A stretch of 41,356 nt of DNA, from positions 1 to 41,356 of the forward strand of contig JAEYUD010000201.1 of NCBI GenBank assembly GCA_023433685.1, written 5' to 3'. The position numbers and the translations under genes were made by a program. The notes under the pieces are model-generated. The model made no database searches. It saw nothing but the letters and a program-made list of their open reading frames with translations, and was not told the origin of the DNA. The stretch comes from Bacteroidota bacterium (lineage in GTDB: Bacteria > Bacteroidota > Ignavibacteria > Ignavibacteriales > Ignavibacteriaceae). Below, piece after piece: positions 9,463-18,275 of this stretch; position 1 is the stretch's first letter; each line of letters opens with the position of its first letter.

Positions 9463-10641
9463 ATGGTTAACGAAATACGAAAAAAATATAACAGTGAATT
9501 TACCGAAACGAAGTATAAGGCATTTGTTGATGATCTGAACACCTCCGCGGGGGTGGGAATCGACTTCCGTATCTGCGAGACACCACTCTTCCTATCGAAG
9601 GAATTGACGGTGGAACTGCATGACGCGTGCGATGAGATTATCAGACAGCTCGACACTCCTGATTACTTGAAATATGCCGAAGCGTCAATCCCGGATGGAC
9701 TCACGGTGCCGAACCGGGCGGATCATCCTGTTTTTCTGCAGATCGATTTCGCCATCTGCTCCGACGGGAAAGGCGGCTTCACCCCGCGACTGATCGAGCT
9801 TCAAGGCTTCCCCTCTCTGTATGGATTTCAGGTGTATTACGACGATGTTTTCCGCCGTCACTTCCCGGTTCCTGAGAATTTTACTGCCTACTATAGCGGC
9901 CACAACCGCGATTCGTATGTTGAATTGCTGAAGCAGACCATACTCGGAGACTCAGCCCCAGAAAACGTGATTTTACTCGAAATTGAGCCCGACAAGCAGA
10001 AAACGCTAATCGATTTCGTGGTCACGGAGCAGTTAACGGGTATCAAACCGGTCTGCATCACCGATGTGATCAAGCGCGGAAGGAAGCTTTATTATGAAGA
10101 TGGCGGACGTGAGATACCGATAGAACGGATATACAACCGCGTTATTTATGATGAACTTTTCAGGAAGGATGTAAAAGCGGCGTTTTCATTTCAGGATGAC
10201 CTTGATGTCCATTGGGTTGGTCACCCCGACTGGTTTTTCCTCATAAGCAAATATTCACTCCCATATCTTAAAACCCCGCATGTACCCGAGTGTCACTTTC
10301 TTTCTGATCTGAAAGAATACCCCTCAGATCTCGAGAACTTCGTGCTTAAGCCCCTCTTCTCTTTCGCCGGACTCGGTGTGGAAGTGGAGGTTACCAAAGA
10401 ACTTCTCGACTCAAAAAAGGAACGACACAACTACATCCTTCAAAGGAAGATCGAGTACGCCCCTCTGATTGAAACTCCCGAAGGCTACTCAAAGTGTGAA
10501 ATACGCATGATGTATCTCTGGAACGAGAAACCGGTGCTGGTGAACAACCTCACCCGCTTCTCCAAAGGTAAAATGATGGGTGTCGACTTCAATAAAAACA
10601 AAACCTGGGTCGGCTCAGGAACGGCGTATCACCCTTTTTGA
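9463..10641 (+). CDS. ATP-grasp-like protein, cluster gene 3
   Basis: A 392-residue protein. I choose ATG 9463; the longer in-frame TTG at 9427 lies in the repeat tract. The C-terminal half looks like an ATP-grasp nucleotide-binding module: FVLKPLFSFAGLGVEVEV (Lys plus Gly-rich loop), the strand NYILQRKIEYAPLIETPEGY, and the ligand-bearing CEIRMMYLW and VNNLTRF. The central DGKGGFTPRLIELQGFPS has a Glu/Gln arrangement like that at the metal site of some ATP-grasp enzymes, so a permuted or divergent fold is possible. No closer function can be assigned. It follows the ATP-grasp/YbdK pair on the same strand after 256 bp of repeats, so it may have its own promoter. Its TGA stop lies within a heptamer repeat. 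Confidence 0.62.
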   Translation: MVNEIRKKYNSEFTETKYKAFVDDLNTSAGVGIDFRICETPLFLSKELTVELHDACDEIIRQLDTPDYLKYAEASIPDGLTVPNRADHPVFLQIDFAICSDGKGGFTPRLIELQGFPSLYGFQVYYDDVFRRHFPVPENFTAYYSGHNRDSYVELLKQTILGDSAPENVILLEIEPDKQKTLIDFVVTEQLTGIKPVCITDVIKRGRKLYYEDGGREIPIERIYNRVIYDELFRKDVKAAFSFQDDLDVHWVGHPDWFFLISKYSLPYLKTPHVPECHFLSDLKEYPSDLENFVLKPLFSFAGLGVEVEVTKELLDSKKERHNYILQRKIEYAPLIETPEGYSKCEIRMMYLWNEKPVLVNNLTRFSKGKMMGVDFNKNKTWVGSGTAYHPF

Positions 10642-10868
10642 AGTGTGAACTGTGAACTGTGAACTGTGAAGTCTTTTAGAACTGTGAACTGTGAAGTCTT
10701 TTTGAAGTGTGAGGTGCGAACTTCCTTTACGGACCAAGACCTATTCATTTACACAAAACTCCGGTCATACTCTTTAAAATAAAAAACCGGACTGATTTAG
10801 CCCGGTTATAAAAATCTGTACAAGTGTCAACTAACCACTTCACAGTTCACAGTTCACACCTCACACTT
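10639..10868. repeat. Long inverted repeat of GTGAACT heptamers between convergent genes
   Basis: The block 10641-10672 (AAGTG followed by GTGAACT heptamers) and the block 10837-10868 are reverse complements at 30 of 32 positions. The left one begins in the stop codon of the ATP-grasp-like gene, the right one ends 7 bases from the rseP stop. A second left copy, 10701-10720 (TTTGAAGTGTGAGGTG core), matches the right block including its GG variant. The core between the arms holds the rseP terminator. Orientation is the same relative to each upstream gene: both read GTGAACT in the sense direction. Confidence 0.85.
10781..10808 (-). terminator. Terminator downstream of rseP
   Basis: AACCGG (10785-10790) pairs with CCGGTT (10802-10807). 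Read on the - strand the stem is followed by TTTTTTATTTT, a good U-tract. It lies about 70 bases after the rseP stop, within the core of the inverted heptamer repeat. Confidence 0.65.
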
Positions 10869-10875
10869 CAAAAAA

Positions 10876-12249
10876 TCACATTCCAAAAATGTCATTGTAA
10901 AGCACAAACACCATAAGGCCAATTAGCAATGCCATGCCGGTGTTCATGATACGCATTTTGATCTTTACGGGGATCTCTTTGCGGATGGCTGATTCAATAA
11001 TAATGAAAACGAGGTGACCGCCATCGAGAACGGGGATCGGGAAAAAGTTAAAGATCGCCAGACTGAGTGAAAGCATCGCGATAAAGTAGAAGAAGCCCGC
11101 CGCGCCTTTGTCGGCTGAGTCAGCCGCTATCTGAGCTATCTTAACGGGACCGCCGAAGGCCTTTCCGAAAGCTATATCACCTGTGATAACTTTTCCGAGC
11201 ATCTGGAATGTAAGCACTGTTACAGAACCGATCTGTCCCACACTTCTGCCACCCGCCTCAAAGAATCCATATTCATACACGTCAAACATGGTTGTGTCGG
11301 TGTTGCCGTTTAGCTGTATACCGACCTTGTACTGTCCGGCTTCATCTTTTTTCGGAACAACAGCAACCGCGAGGGTGTCTTTCCCCCGAAGCACTCTGAA
11401 ATCGACTTCCTTGCCGCCTGAATTACCGATCAGATCGATAACGTTTGTCACGGAAACCACCGGCGAGCCGTTCAGCGAGAGTATCTTGTCCATCGGCTTT
11501 AATCCCGCGGTTTTTGCGGGTGAGTCGGGGGCGAGAGCTTCGACAAACGGAGCAGCTTTGTCGACCACGGGGAAGAATGGACCGGTTGACTCGTCTTTCG
11601 GCACATCCTTTTTATTTACCACAACGCTTTGTTTCTCACCATTTCTGGTGAAATCAACTTTAATATCCTTCCCCGCGCTGTGGATCAAAATTTCTTCGCT
11701 AATCTCATTAAGATATTTAACAGGCTTCCCGTTGATGGCATAGATCGAATCTCCCGCCAGAAAGCCGGTTTTTTCAGCAAATGAATGTTTGGGAATATAC
11801 TGCAAACCGCGGATTTCGATCATCTGTTTCCCCATTGTGAGGTTCATGATCCAAAAGATCACAAGGGCAAGGAGGAGGTTCATGATGATACCGCCAAGAA
11901 TCACGAAAATCTTCGCCGGGGCTGATTTTGAGCGGAATTCGTATGGTTTTGGCTCGCTTTCGGCATAATCCGACTCAAGACTCTCATCCACCATACCTGA
12001 TATCTTAACATATCCGCCAAGTGGGAGCCAGCAAAGTCTATAGTCAGTGTAATCACCAAGATCAACATCCTCGGGAAGCGGGCCAAATGAGAGCCCCCGG
12101 GGCTTGCTCCATCCAATAACCCTTTTACCGAACCCGATCGCGAAAGCCTCGGTGCGCATTCCGGTAAGTTTGGCTGCAATAAAGTGGCCAAGTTCATGCA
12201 CGAAAACGAGCATCGCGATGGTGATTATAAAATAAATGATCTCTTGCAT
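10876..12249 (-). CDS. rseP: RIP/site-2 metalloprotease with two PDZ domains (RseP-like)
   Basis: A 457-residue intramembrane zinc protease of family M50B, which cuts transmembrane anti-sigma factors or signal-peptide remnants. The zinc site HELGHF (HExxH) is in the first membrane helix; the third ligand is in PVLDGGHLVF near the C terminus. Two PDZ-like regions follow: one around FAEKTGFLAGDSIYAINGK, the second around APDSPAKTAGLKPMDKILSL. At least four membrane helices are evident. A Shine-Dalgarno AAGGAG lies about 10 bases before the ATG. It is 16 bp downstream of dxr, the usual pairing in this group. The natural substrate (an anti-sigma factor) is not in the window. Confidence 0.93.
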   Translation of the reverse strand: MQEIIYFIITIAMLVFVHELGHFIAAKLTGMRTEAFAIGFGKRVIGWSKPRGLSFGPLPEDVDLGDYTDYRLCWLPLGGYVKISGMVDESLESDYAESEPKPYEFRSKSAPAKIFVILGGIIMNLLLALVIFWIMNLTMGKQMIEIRGLQYIPKHSFAEKTGFLAGDSIYAINGKPVKYLNEISEEILIHSAGKDIKVDFTRNGEKQSVVVNKKDVPKDESTGPFFPVVDKAAPFVEALAPDSPAKTAGLKPMDKILSLNGSPVVSVTNVIDLIGNSGGKEVDFRVLRGKDTLAVAVVPKKDEAGQYKVGIQLNGNTDTTMFDVYEYGFFEAGGRSVGQIGSVTVLTFQMLGKVITGDIAFGKAFGGPVKIAQIAADSADKGAAGFFYFIAMLSLSLAIFNFFPIPVLDGGHLVFIIIESAIRKEIPVKIKMRIMNTGMALLIGLMVFVLYNDIFGM

Positions 12250-12265
12250 TAAATAGTTTACTCCT

Positions 12266-13408
12266 TTAATGTAAAGTCAGGGCAAATTCCCTGGTTTTTC
12301 TGTCTGTTTCAAATACTGTGGGCAGATCCGCGACCGCGTGGTTCTCAACGCCATCGAGGCATTTTCTGATCAACCGGGGAATTCCGGTAAAACTTATTTC
12401 CCTGTTCAGGAATTTCTGAACCGCCACTTCGTTTGCCGCGTTCGCTATGCAGGGAGCCGTTCCCCCGGCATCAAGGGCGTCGTAAGCTATGCCGAGGCAC
12501 TCAAACTTCTCGCGGTCAGGCTCAAAAAAATTCAGAGTGCCGATCGCGGGGAAGTTGTTTTTCACCCACGGTGCCTCAACCCTTTCAGGGTATGTGAGAG
12601 CATACTGAATTGGCAGTTTCATGTCAGGCACGCTGAGCTGTGCTTTCACTGAGCCGTCGTTAAACTCGATCATTGAGTGAATAACCGACTGTGGGTGTAT
12701 CACCACATCAAGCCTGTCGGCTTTCAGATTAAAAAGCCATCTCGCTTCGATAAGCTCAAGCCCTTTGTTCATAAGCGTTGCCGAATCAATCGTGATCTTC
12801 GAACCCATCTTCCAGGTTGGATGCTTCAGCGCCTGCTCAACGGTCACCCTGCTCAGTTCATCTTTTGTGAACTTGAAAAAGGGTCCACCCGAGGCTGTGA
12901 GGATTATTCTGTTGATCTCACGGACGTGCTCGCCAATGAGACACTGAAAGATGGCGGAATGTTCCGAATCAACGGGGATCATTTCCGAGTCATACTCAGA
13001 GCAAAGCTCTTTGATCAGTTCGCCTGCCACCACAAGTGTTTCCTTGTTGGCGAGGGCGATCCTCTTCCCCTTTCTGATCGCTTCAACAGTGGGGGCGAGA
13101 CCGGAAAACCCGACCATGGCACCGACGAAAACATCATAATCAGTTTCCGTCGCGAGGGTTATCAGTCCATCCTCGCCTGAAAGAACGCGGATAGAGGGGT
13201 CTATTTTCTGCCGGAGAGCTGCCGCGGCATCGTGATCAACCACACAGACCGCCTCCGGTTTGAATTCGGCTATTTGAGCCTCGAGAATATCGATCCTGCT
13301 GTTAACACTAAGGGCAGTTACCTTGAACCTGCCCCGGAGGTGGCGCACCACTTCCAGGGTGTTCACTCCGATTGAACCGGAGGAGCCTAAAACGGCAATT
13401 TTCTGCAT
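12266..13408 (-). CDS. dxr: 1-deoxy-D-xylulose 5-phosphate reductoisomerase
   Basis: A 380-residue Dxr (IspC), the NADPH-dependent second step of the MEP isoprenoid pathway, converting DXP to 2-C-methyl-D-erythritol 4-phosphate. The N-terminal NADPH-binding loop is VLGSSGSIG. Metal-binding residues lie in the VDSEHSAIFQ motif; the flexible substrate loop and the helix HPTWKMGSKITIDSATLMNKG are complete. Length is typical of the family. It sits 4 bp after a small membrane protein gene and 16 bp before rseP, so the three probably form one - strand operon. No strong ribosome binding site is seen before the ATG, which suggests coupling to the upstream gene. Confidence 0.97.
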   Translation of the reverse strand: MQKIAVLGSSGSIGVNTLEVVRHLRGRFKVTALSVNSRIDILEAQIAEFKPEAVCVVDHDAAAALRQKIDPSIRVLSGEDGLITLATETDYDVFVGAMVGFSGLAPTVEAIRKGKRIALANKETLVVAGELIKELCSEYDSEMIPVDSEHSAIFQCLIGEHVREINRIILTASGGPFFKFTKDELSRVTVEQALKHPTWKMGSKITIDSATLMNKGLELIEARWLFNLKADRLDVVIHPQSVIHSMIEFNDGSVKAQLSVPDMKLPIQYALTYPERVEAPWVKNNFPAIGTLNFFEPDREKFECLGIAYDALDAGGTAPCIANAANEVAVQKFLNREISFTGIPRLIRKCLDGVENHAVADLPTVFETDRKTREFALTLH

Positions 13409-13412
13409 TAAA

Positions 13413-13901
13413 TTACTTTATAAAATATCTCGAGAACGCCATTAAAATGTTAAGAATGACGAGGGCGCTCATGCTGATGTCAACTCTTTTAAGCTTGCCG
13501 AGAAGGGCATACGCGCCTTCAGAAAGTGGCCGGTCTGACTTTAAGTCGGGCAGAAGAAGACCCTTGATCTTCTTCGCTGTTGGAATCATCACCGCACCGA
13601 TAAGGATGAGAATGATCACCATAACAAACTGTTTTGTGTAGAGCCAGTGGTTGGCACCGCTCGCGAACTTGAAGAATCCATAATCCATCGCGACAGTAAG
13701 ATAAAGCCCCGTGAGCAGCACGCCCATCGAGCCCACAATACCAAGTACGTTCATCGAGCTTATCCATGTAAGAATCAGCCCTTTCTCTTCGGGCGTTCCT
13801 TTGGCCTGCGCCATCCTGCCCCTTAAAATAAACCCGTAGATCAGCAGCGAGAGCCACAATCCGGCGCTCACCACGTGAATAATCTTTAATACTCCGATCA
13901 T
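13413..13901 (-). CDS. Small integral membrane protein (CopD/DUF2269-like)
   Basis: A 162-residue protein with four predicted membrane helices: about 3-26, 45-70, 84-105 and a C-terminal helix at about 135-157. His9 in the first helix (KIIHVVSAGLW) resembles the haem/metal-helix HxxxxxxW pattern of CopD, HemJ and DUF2269-type four-helix proteins, which leads to the tentative family call. It is the first gene of the dxr-rseP operon. No catalytic motif is visible. Function is unknown; a cytochrome-like or copper-related membrane protein is possible. Confidence 0.6.
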   Translation of the reverse strand: MIGVLKIIHVVSAGLWLSLLIYGFILRGRMAQAKGTPEEKGLILTWISSMNVLGIVGSMGVLLTGLYLTVAMDYGFFKFASGANHWLYTKQFVMVIILILIGAVMIPTAKKIKGLLLPDLKSDRPLSEGAYALLGKLKRVDISMSALVILNILMAFSRYFIK

Positions 13902-13970
13902 GTTCTTCTTCTTTTAGTTATCGATATCCAAATTAAACAAATACAAGCGTCAAATAATTCACTTGGCACC

Positions 13971-16826
13971 CTACTTCATCAAAACCATCTTCTTCACCGC
14001 GGAGTAAACACCCGCCTCAACCTTGTAGAAGTAGAGTCCGCTGGGGAGGGTGGCGGCGTTGAATGTTACCTGATGGTAGCCGGCTTCGCGTTGACCGTTG
14101 AAGAGGGTCATCACTCTCTGGCCGAGTGAGTTGTAAACGGTTATATCAACATTTCCGGCCGTGGGTAACGCGAAACGGATAACGGTTTCGGGGTTGAACG
14201 GATTCGGGAAATTTTGCTCGAGAGCAAATGAACCGGGGAGTTCGTTTCCGAAATCCTTGAGCGAAGTGATGCCTGTCCACTTGCCGCGGGCGTTCGAGAT
14301 CGCCTGATCGAGGTCAGCGTCACTGTTTGCTGCCGCGAGGGCAAACGCCACTTCGATGCTGTCTCCGGGGGCGATGTTATATGGGCCACCGCCGATTACG
14401 TGGGAAATGTCGCCCGCGCCGATCTGGCCGGCCACAACACCAGATGAAAGTGATGTCCATTTTTCAGCATCCGTGAAGCCGTCATAAACATTAATTCCGC
14501 CGGCGGAGCCATCGTTTGCTATCGGTTTGAAACTGTAATTCGTTCCGCTTACAAGCGCGGTTCCAACCTTGGTGGTAAATGCGGTGTTGTTGTTCCAGAC
14601 TTTTCCGTAGTTGCCCGCGGCGTTCCACTCGGTGCGGTCACCGGCACCATCTATCAGATCCCAGTCGAAATAAAGCCCGGCATAGAGCCCGGTAACAGCG
14701 CTGTTTGAGGTGTTTTTAATGGTGTACCTGATAATTGTAAAATCCTCATCAGCGGTTGCTGAATAGTTGTATGACCTCTGTTTTATTTGTAGCCCGAGTT
14801 TTGAGCCGCCTGCAAGGTTGTCGTTGAAGACTCCATAACCTTCAACATCGGCTTTAACTCCGGGGATCTTGAGAGAAAACGGCACTTCGCTCTGGAAGTC
14901 TTTATCCTGCACATTCTGAGTTGTCCCTCTTGCCGAGTTGATTATCTGGTTCGCGGCGGTTGAGAGCATCAGTGCCCCTTCGAAGAGCATGCTGTTTCCA
15001 CCATCGAATCTAAAACCAAGACCCTTGGTGTTGTTTGGGTAGTCTGCATAACCAAGGTTACCGGCAGAAGTGACGGTTACCGCAACCATATTGCCCATGG
15101 TGGTGGCATAAGTCGGGTTGCCGGTGGTGTTTATCCACTCATAGTCTGTGTAACTCCCGTCGCTGTAGCTCAAGATGAAAGCCAGGTCGGCATTTTCAGG
15201 TACGGTGGGTGAAATGGTGAACTGGAACTGGGTGGTTGAATTGTCGAATATTTCACCCGTGGCCTTTGCACCAAAATTCGCTGTGGCATTGCCGCCAACT
15301 GTCGCGTTTGAAGTCTTGCTAACCAGGGTAACACTCAGGTTTGAAGTGGGGTTAAGCCAGTTTTTGAACCGTACCATAACCGAAATCGTCTCACCCGGCT
15401 GGAAGATTCCGTCGTTGTTCCCGGTAACGGCATCAGAAAATACAGCTTCAACACTTCTGACCGAGGTGAAATCGTTCGTTTGGAGTGACCTCAGGGCGTT
15501 GATCCTCCCCTTACCGATAAGCTGGACCATTGTCGGGTTCACATTATCGATGTTATCTGCCGACACGCGTACTTTTTCGGCTGCCTGAAGTGGTGTCAGA
15601 TTCGGGAACTGTGCCATCGTAAGGGCTACAAGTCCCGCGGTAATTGGCGAAGCCATCGAAGTGCCGCTTAAGCTGGAATAGGTGTTGTTCTGCCAGGTGT
15701 TATAAATACTGCTTCCCGGTGACGCCACATCGACAGAATAGCCATAATTAGAAAATGATGATCTGGCATCGGAGGAAGTGGTGGCGGCCACCGAGAGTAC
15801 ATTATTGTACGCCGAAGGGTAAAACTTGTCACGGCTCGCTTCATTACCGGCTGCTGCTACTATCACAGTGCCCATCGCGGTAACTTCATCTATGATGTTC
15901 TGTCCGAGAAGTGAGTAACCGCCGCCGCCCCAGCTGCAGTTGATGATCTTCGCGCCGTTCTGAGCAGCATAAAGAAGACCCTCGTAGCCATAAACGATAT
16001 ATGGCGCGCCGGAAGAGGGGTCACGCTGATCGTTTCTTGAAGTCTTAACCGCCATAACTTTAGTGCTGAAGCCGATACCGGCTACTCCGGTACCGTTATT
16101 GGTTGAAGCGCTTACGCATCCGGCAACGTGGGTGCCGTGGTCAGGGGCATCTTCCATCGGGTTGTTGTCGGGGGTGCCGTTCGAGCCGCCGAAATCCCAT
16201 CCGCGGTAATCGTCGATGTAGCCGTTGTTGTCGTCGTCTATTCCGTTGTTTTCAATCTCACCCTGATTGATCCAGATGTTCCCCGCGAGGTCGGGGTGAT
16301 CCCAGTCAACTCCGGTATCATCAATTCCTACAACAATTGAGGGTGAGCCTTGATTAATATCCCATGCTTCAGGGGCTTTAATTTTGGGAAGGTACCACTG
16401 CTGATTGTAGAGGGGATCGTTTGGCACAAAGGTTGATTTATAGACATACCTCGGTTCGATCCACTCGATATCTGAAACTTTTGCGAGTTTTGTGGCAGCA
16501 TAAACGGGGTCGATATCAGCAGCGTAAGTAACTGACACAATTCTGTCGAGTCCCGAAGTGGTTGCCTTCATGGCTTTCACCGGTAAGAGGGTTTTTGCCT
16601 TTTTAACCTGCAGGAATTCAAGTCTTTCTGCGATTGAGGCCAAAGGGGTGACACTTCCCGCGGCATCCGTTGGCTGCTGAAACCTGAATTTGATTATCAG
16701 TTCGTTTGAAAGATAGTCAACATTTCCTTTTGAAATAACTCTCTGCGGCACCTGTTGCGCGGAGAGGGCAAAAACTGCCACAAGGCAGAGAGCGAGGGTA
16801 TTTCTTACCACTGAAGCGAAAAACAT
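13971..16826 (-). CDS. Secreted subtilisin-like serine protease (S8) with type IX sorting domain
   Basis: A 951-residue exported protease. Signal peptide: about 1-23. A propeptide covers about 24-130 (fervidolysin-type YLSNELIIKF start). The S8 catalytic domain is about 140-450 with Asp170 in GIDDTG, His230 in DHGTHVAG, oxyanion Asn328 in AAAGNE and Ser390 in GTSMASP. Long beta-rich modules of about 400 residues follow, then a type IX sorting domain starting FALEQNFPNPFNPET and ending KKMVLMK. The acidic insert NNGIDDDNNGYIDD after the Asp looks like a calcium-binding loop of the kind seen in secreted subtilases of this group. It is likely surface-bound or released. It has about 70 bp on one side and 90 bp on the other without obvious terminators. 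Confidence 0.94.
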   Translation of the reverse strand: MFFASVVRNTLALCLVAVFALSAQQVPQRVISKGNVDYLSNELIIKFRFQQPTDAAGSVTPLASIAERLEFLQVKKAKTLLPVKAMKATTSGLDRIVSVTYAADIDPVYAATKLAKVSDIEWIEPRYVYKSTFVPNDPLYNQQWYLPKIKAPEAWDINQGSPSIVVGIDDTGVDWDHPDLAGNIWINQGEIENNGIDDDNNGYIDDYRGWDFGGSNGTPDNNPMEDAPDHGTHVAGCVSASTNNGTGVAGIGFSTKVMAVKTSRNDQRDPSSGAPYIVYGYEGLLYAAQNGAKIINCSWGGGGYSLLGQNIIDEVTAMGTVIVAAAGNEASRDKFYPSAYNNVLSVAATTSSDARSSFSNYGYSVDVASPGSSIYNTWQNNTYSSLSGTSMASPITAGLVALTMAQFPNLTPLQAAEKVRVSADNIDNVNPTMVQLIGKGRINALRSLQTNDFTSVRSVEAVFSDAVTGNNDGIFQPGETISVMVRFKNWLNPTSNLSVTLVSKTSNATVGGNATANFGAKATGEIFDNSTTQFQFTISPTVPENADLAFILSYSDGSYTDYEWINTTGNPTYATTMGNMVAVTVTSAGNLGYADYPNNTKGLGFRFDGGNSMLFEGALMLSTAANQIINSARGTTQNVQDKDFQSEVPFSLKIPGVKADVEGYGVFNDNLAGGSKLGLQIKQRSYNYSATADEDFTIIRYTIKNTSNSAVTGLYAGLYFDWDLIDGAGDRTEWNAAGNYGKVWNNNTAFTTKVGTALVSGTNYSFKPIANDGSAGGINVYDGFTDAEKWTSLSSGVVAGQIGAGDISHVIGGGPYNIAPGDSIEVAFALAAANSDADLDQAISNARGKWTGITSLKDFGNELPGSFALEQNFPNPFNPETVIRFALPTAGNVDITVYNSLGQRVMTLFNGQREAGYHQVTFNAATLPSGLYFYKVEAGVYSAVKKMVLMK

Positions 16827-16916
16827 TTTGTTACTCGATTATGTTTGAAAGGGACTTTAAATTTCAGTAAAATAGAGGTAATATACAAGGGGATATTTAG
16901 TTGTTAAAATTAGGTG

Positions 16917-18116
16917 TTACAGCATCCATTTCCACGCCGGGAGCACCTTTACAGTCTTCCCCTCGATGGTGAAGTGATCGGTTTGGTTTCTTGTTATCAG
17001 GTACCCGGTGTCTAATTGGAGCATGCCAAGGGCTTCAACCAGACCGGAGGTTTCCCTCTCAAGATTGTCGTTATTTAAATCGTGGCAAACCTGATAGGCG
17101 GCGAACTCACCTCTTGCAGATCGTGTTATGAAGTCACATTCCCTTTTCCCCTTGAAGTAGAAAACTTCACCCCCGCCCCTTTTAAGGTGGAGGAACACTG
17201 AGTTCTCAAGCAGTCTACCCCTGTCAGATGAGAATGAAGAGGTATTCACTGTCAGCATACCGGTATCGATCGAATAAATCTTCTTGGGGGCAACAATTCT
17301 CTTCTTGTATGAGAAATCGAATTGCTGCACTGTAAAAAACAGATAACTGTTTTCAAAGTGGTTTATTATCGATATTATCGTGTTTACCGAGCCTGAGCCG
17401 AACAGGTTTTTCAGTGAATTAAATGAAAACTCTTTTTCCGCGTTGGTGATAAGGTAGAGCGCCAGCTCTTTTACCAGGCTTTCATCACGGAGACCGTTCC
17501 TCACGATGATATCCCGCATGAGGATATCTATAAGAAGTGTCTGAAGCAGATTCGGGTCGTTTATCCTCAAATACTCGGGGAAACCACCATTCCCGATATA
17601 CCGGTCGAACGTTTCAACCGAAGGCTCAAGCTGAGTGAACGAGCAGAACTCTTTGTATGAAAATGGAAAAAGTTCGGTGGCGATGTGGCGGCCTGTCAGT
17701 TTGGTACCAAGCTCCTTACTGAGCATTGAGGCATTTGAGCCGGTTATCACAACCTTCTTTCCCTGATTAAGCAGTGTACGCACAAACCTCTCCCAACCCA
17801 CTATGTTCTGTATCTCATCGAAGAAATAGACGGTCTCGTTGTTACCGAAAATTTCATCGAGTTTAGCGAAATCCCCCTCGTCAAACTGAAACAATCTGAC
17901 ATCTTCAAAGTTGAGGTAGCTAAAACCCGGCGATGCCTCGATCAATTGACGGAGAAGAGTGCTTTTACCACATCTTCTTATTCCTGTGATTATCGATGCC
18001 ACTCCCGGAATTGGTGTGACCGAAGGGAATTTCTCACGCGGAATTCCGGCAGAAGTTGAGAGCAAAAACTCTCTCTGGCGGAGTACAACGTCTGTAAGTG
18101 TTTGTAATGTAATCAT
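16917..18116 (-). CDS. AAA ATPase with DUF4143 domain
   Basis: A 399-residue protein of the AAA_14 (PF13173) plus DUF4143 (PF13635) type. Walker A is GIRRCGKSTLL (about 46-56); Walker B is VYFFDEIQ (about 96-103); VITGSNASML is the sensor-1 region. The C-terminal DUF4143 region contains EVFYFKGKRECDFITR, like the core strands of PD-(D/E)XK nucleases. This is a very common family in anaerobic bacteria and archaea without an agreed role. The sequence directly upstream of the start contains two copies of a perfect palindrome, so expression is probably tightly controlled. No partner gene is adjacent on the same strand. Confidence 0.92.
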   Translation of the reverse strand: MITLQTLTDVVLRQREFLLSTSAGIPREKFPSVTPIPGVASIITGIRRCGKSTLLRQLIEASPGFSYLNFEDVRLFQFDEGDFAKLDEIFGNNETVYFFDEIQNIVGWERFVRTLLNQGKKVVITGSNASMLSKELGTKLTGRHIATELFPFSYKEFCSFTQLEPSVETFDRYIGNGGFPEYLRINDPNLLQTLLIDILMRDIIVRNGLRDESLVKELALYLITNAEKEFSFNSLKNLFGSGSVNTIISIINHFENSYLFFTVQQFDFSYKKRIVAPKKIYSIDTGMLTVNTSSFSSDRGRLLENSVFLHLKRGGGEVFYFKGKRECDFITRSARGEFAAYQVCHDLNNDNLERETSGLVEALGMLQLDTGYLITRNQTDHFTIEGKTVKVLPAWKWML

Positions 18117-18127
18117 TTAAATTTATT

Positions 18128-18165
18128 TTCATTACTAATGAACAAAAGTTTTCATTACTAATGAA
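18128..18165 (-). promoter_or_regulatory. Doubled palindromic operator TTCATTACTAATGAA
   Basis: The perfect 15-bp palindrome TTCATTACTAATGAA occurs at 18128-18142 and again at 18151-18165, centres 23 bp apart (about two helical turns), ending 12 bases before the ATG of the DUF4143 ATPase. An AT-rich stretch beyond it (18166-18190) includes a possible -10 (TATATT on the - strand). Two identical symmetric sites between promoter and start suit a cooperative dimeric repressor. The regulator is not identified. Confidence 0.7.
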
Positions 18166-18237
18166 CAATATAACATATATTTATTTAAAAGGAAAGTGTT
18201 TCCGGAGGTTATCTTAATATTTCCCACGGCACAATAG

Positions 18238-18273
18238 AAATGACACCAACCCGGTTCGGGCGAAAGGTCATTT
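18238..18273 (-). terminator. Probable terminator of the Nudix gene
   Basis: AAATGAC (18238-18244) pairs with GTCATTT (18267-18273), with an inner CCCG-GTT-CGGG hairpin. The structure starts 3 bases after the Nudix stop. The T-tract on the - strand is short, so efficiency is uncertain. Confidence 0.5.
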
Positions 18274-18275
18274 AC

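Noticed and set aside
12677..13180. 167-codon ORF on + inside dxr
   Set aside because: It is antisense to the well-supported dxr gene, has no ribosome binding site, and its protein resembles no family.
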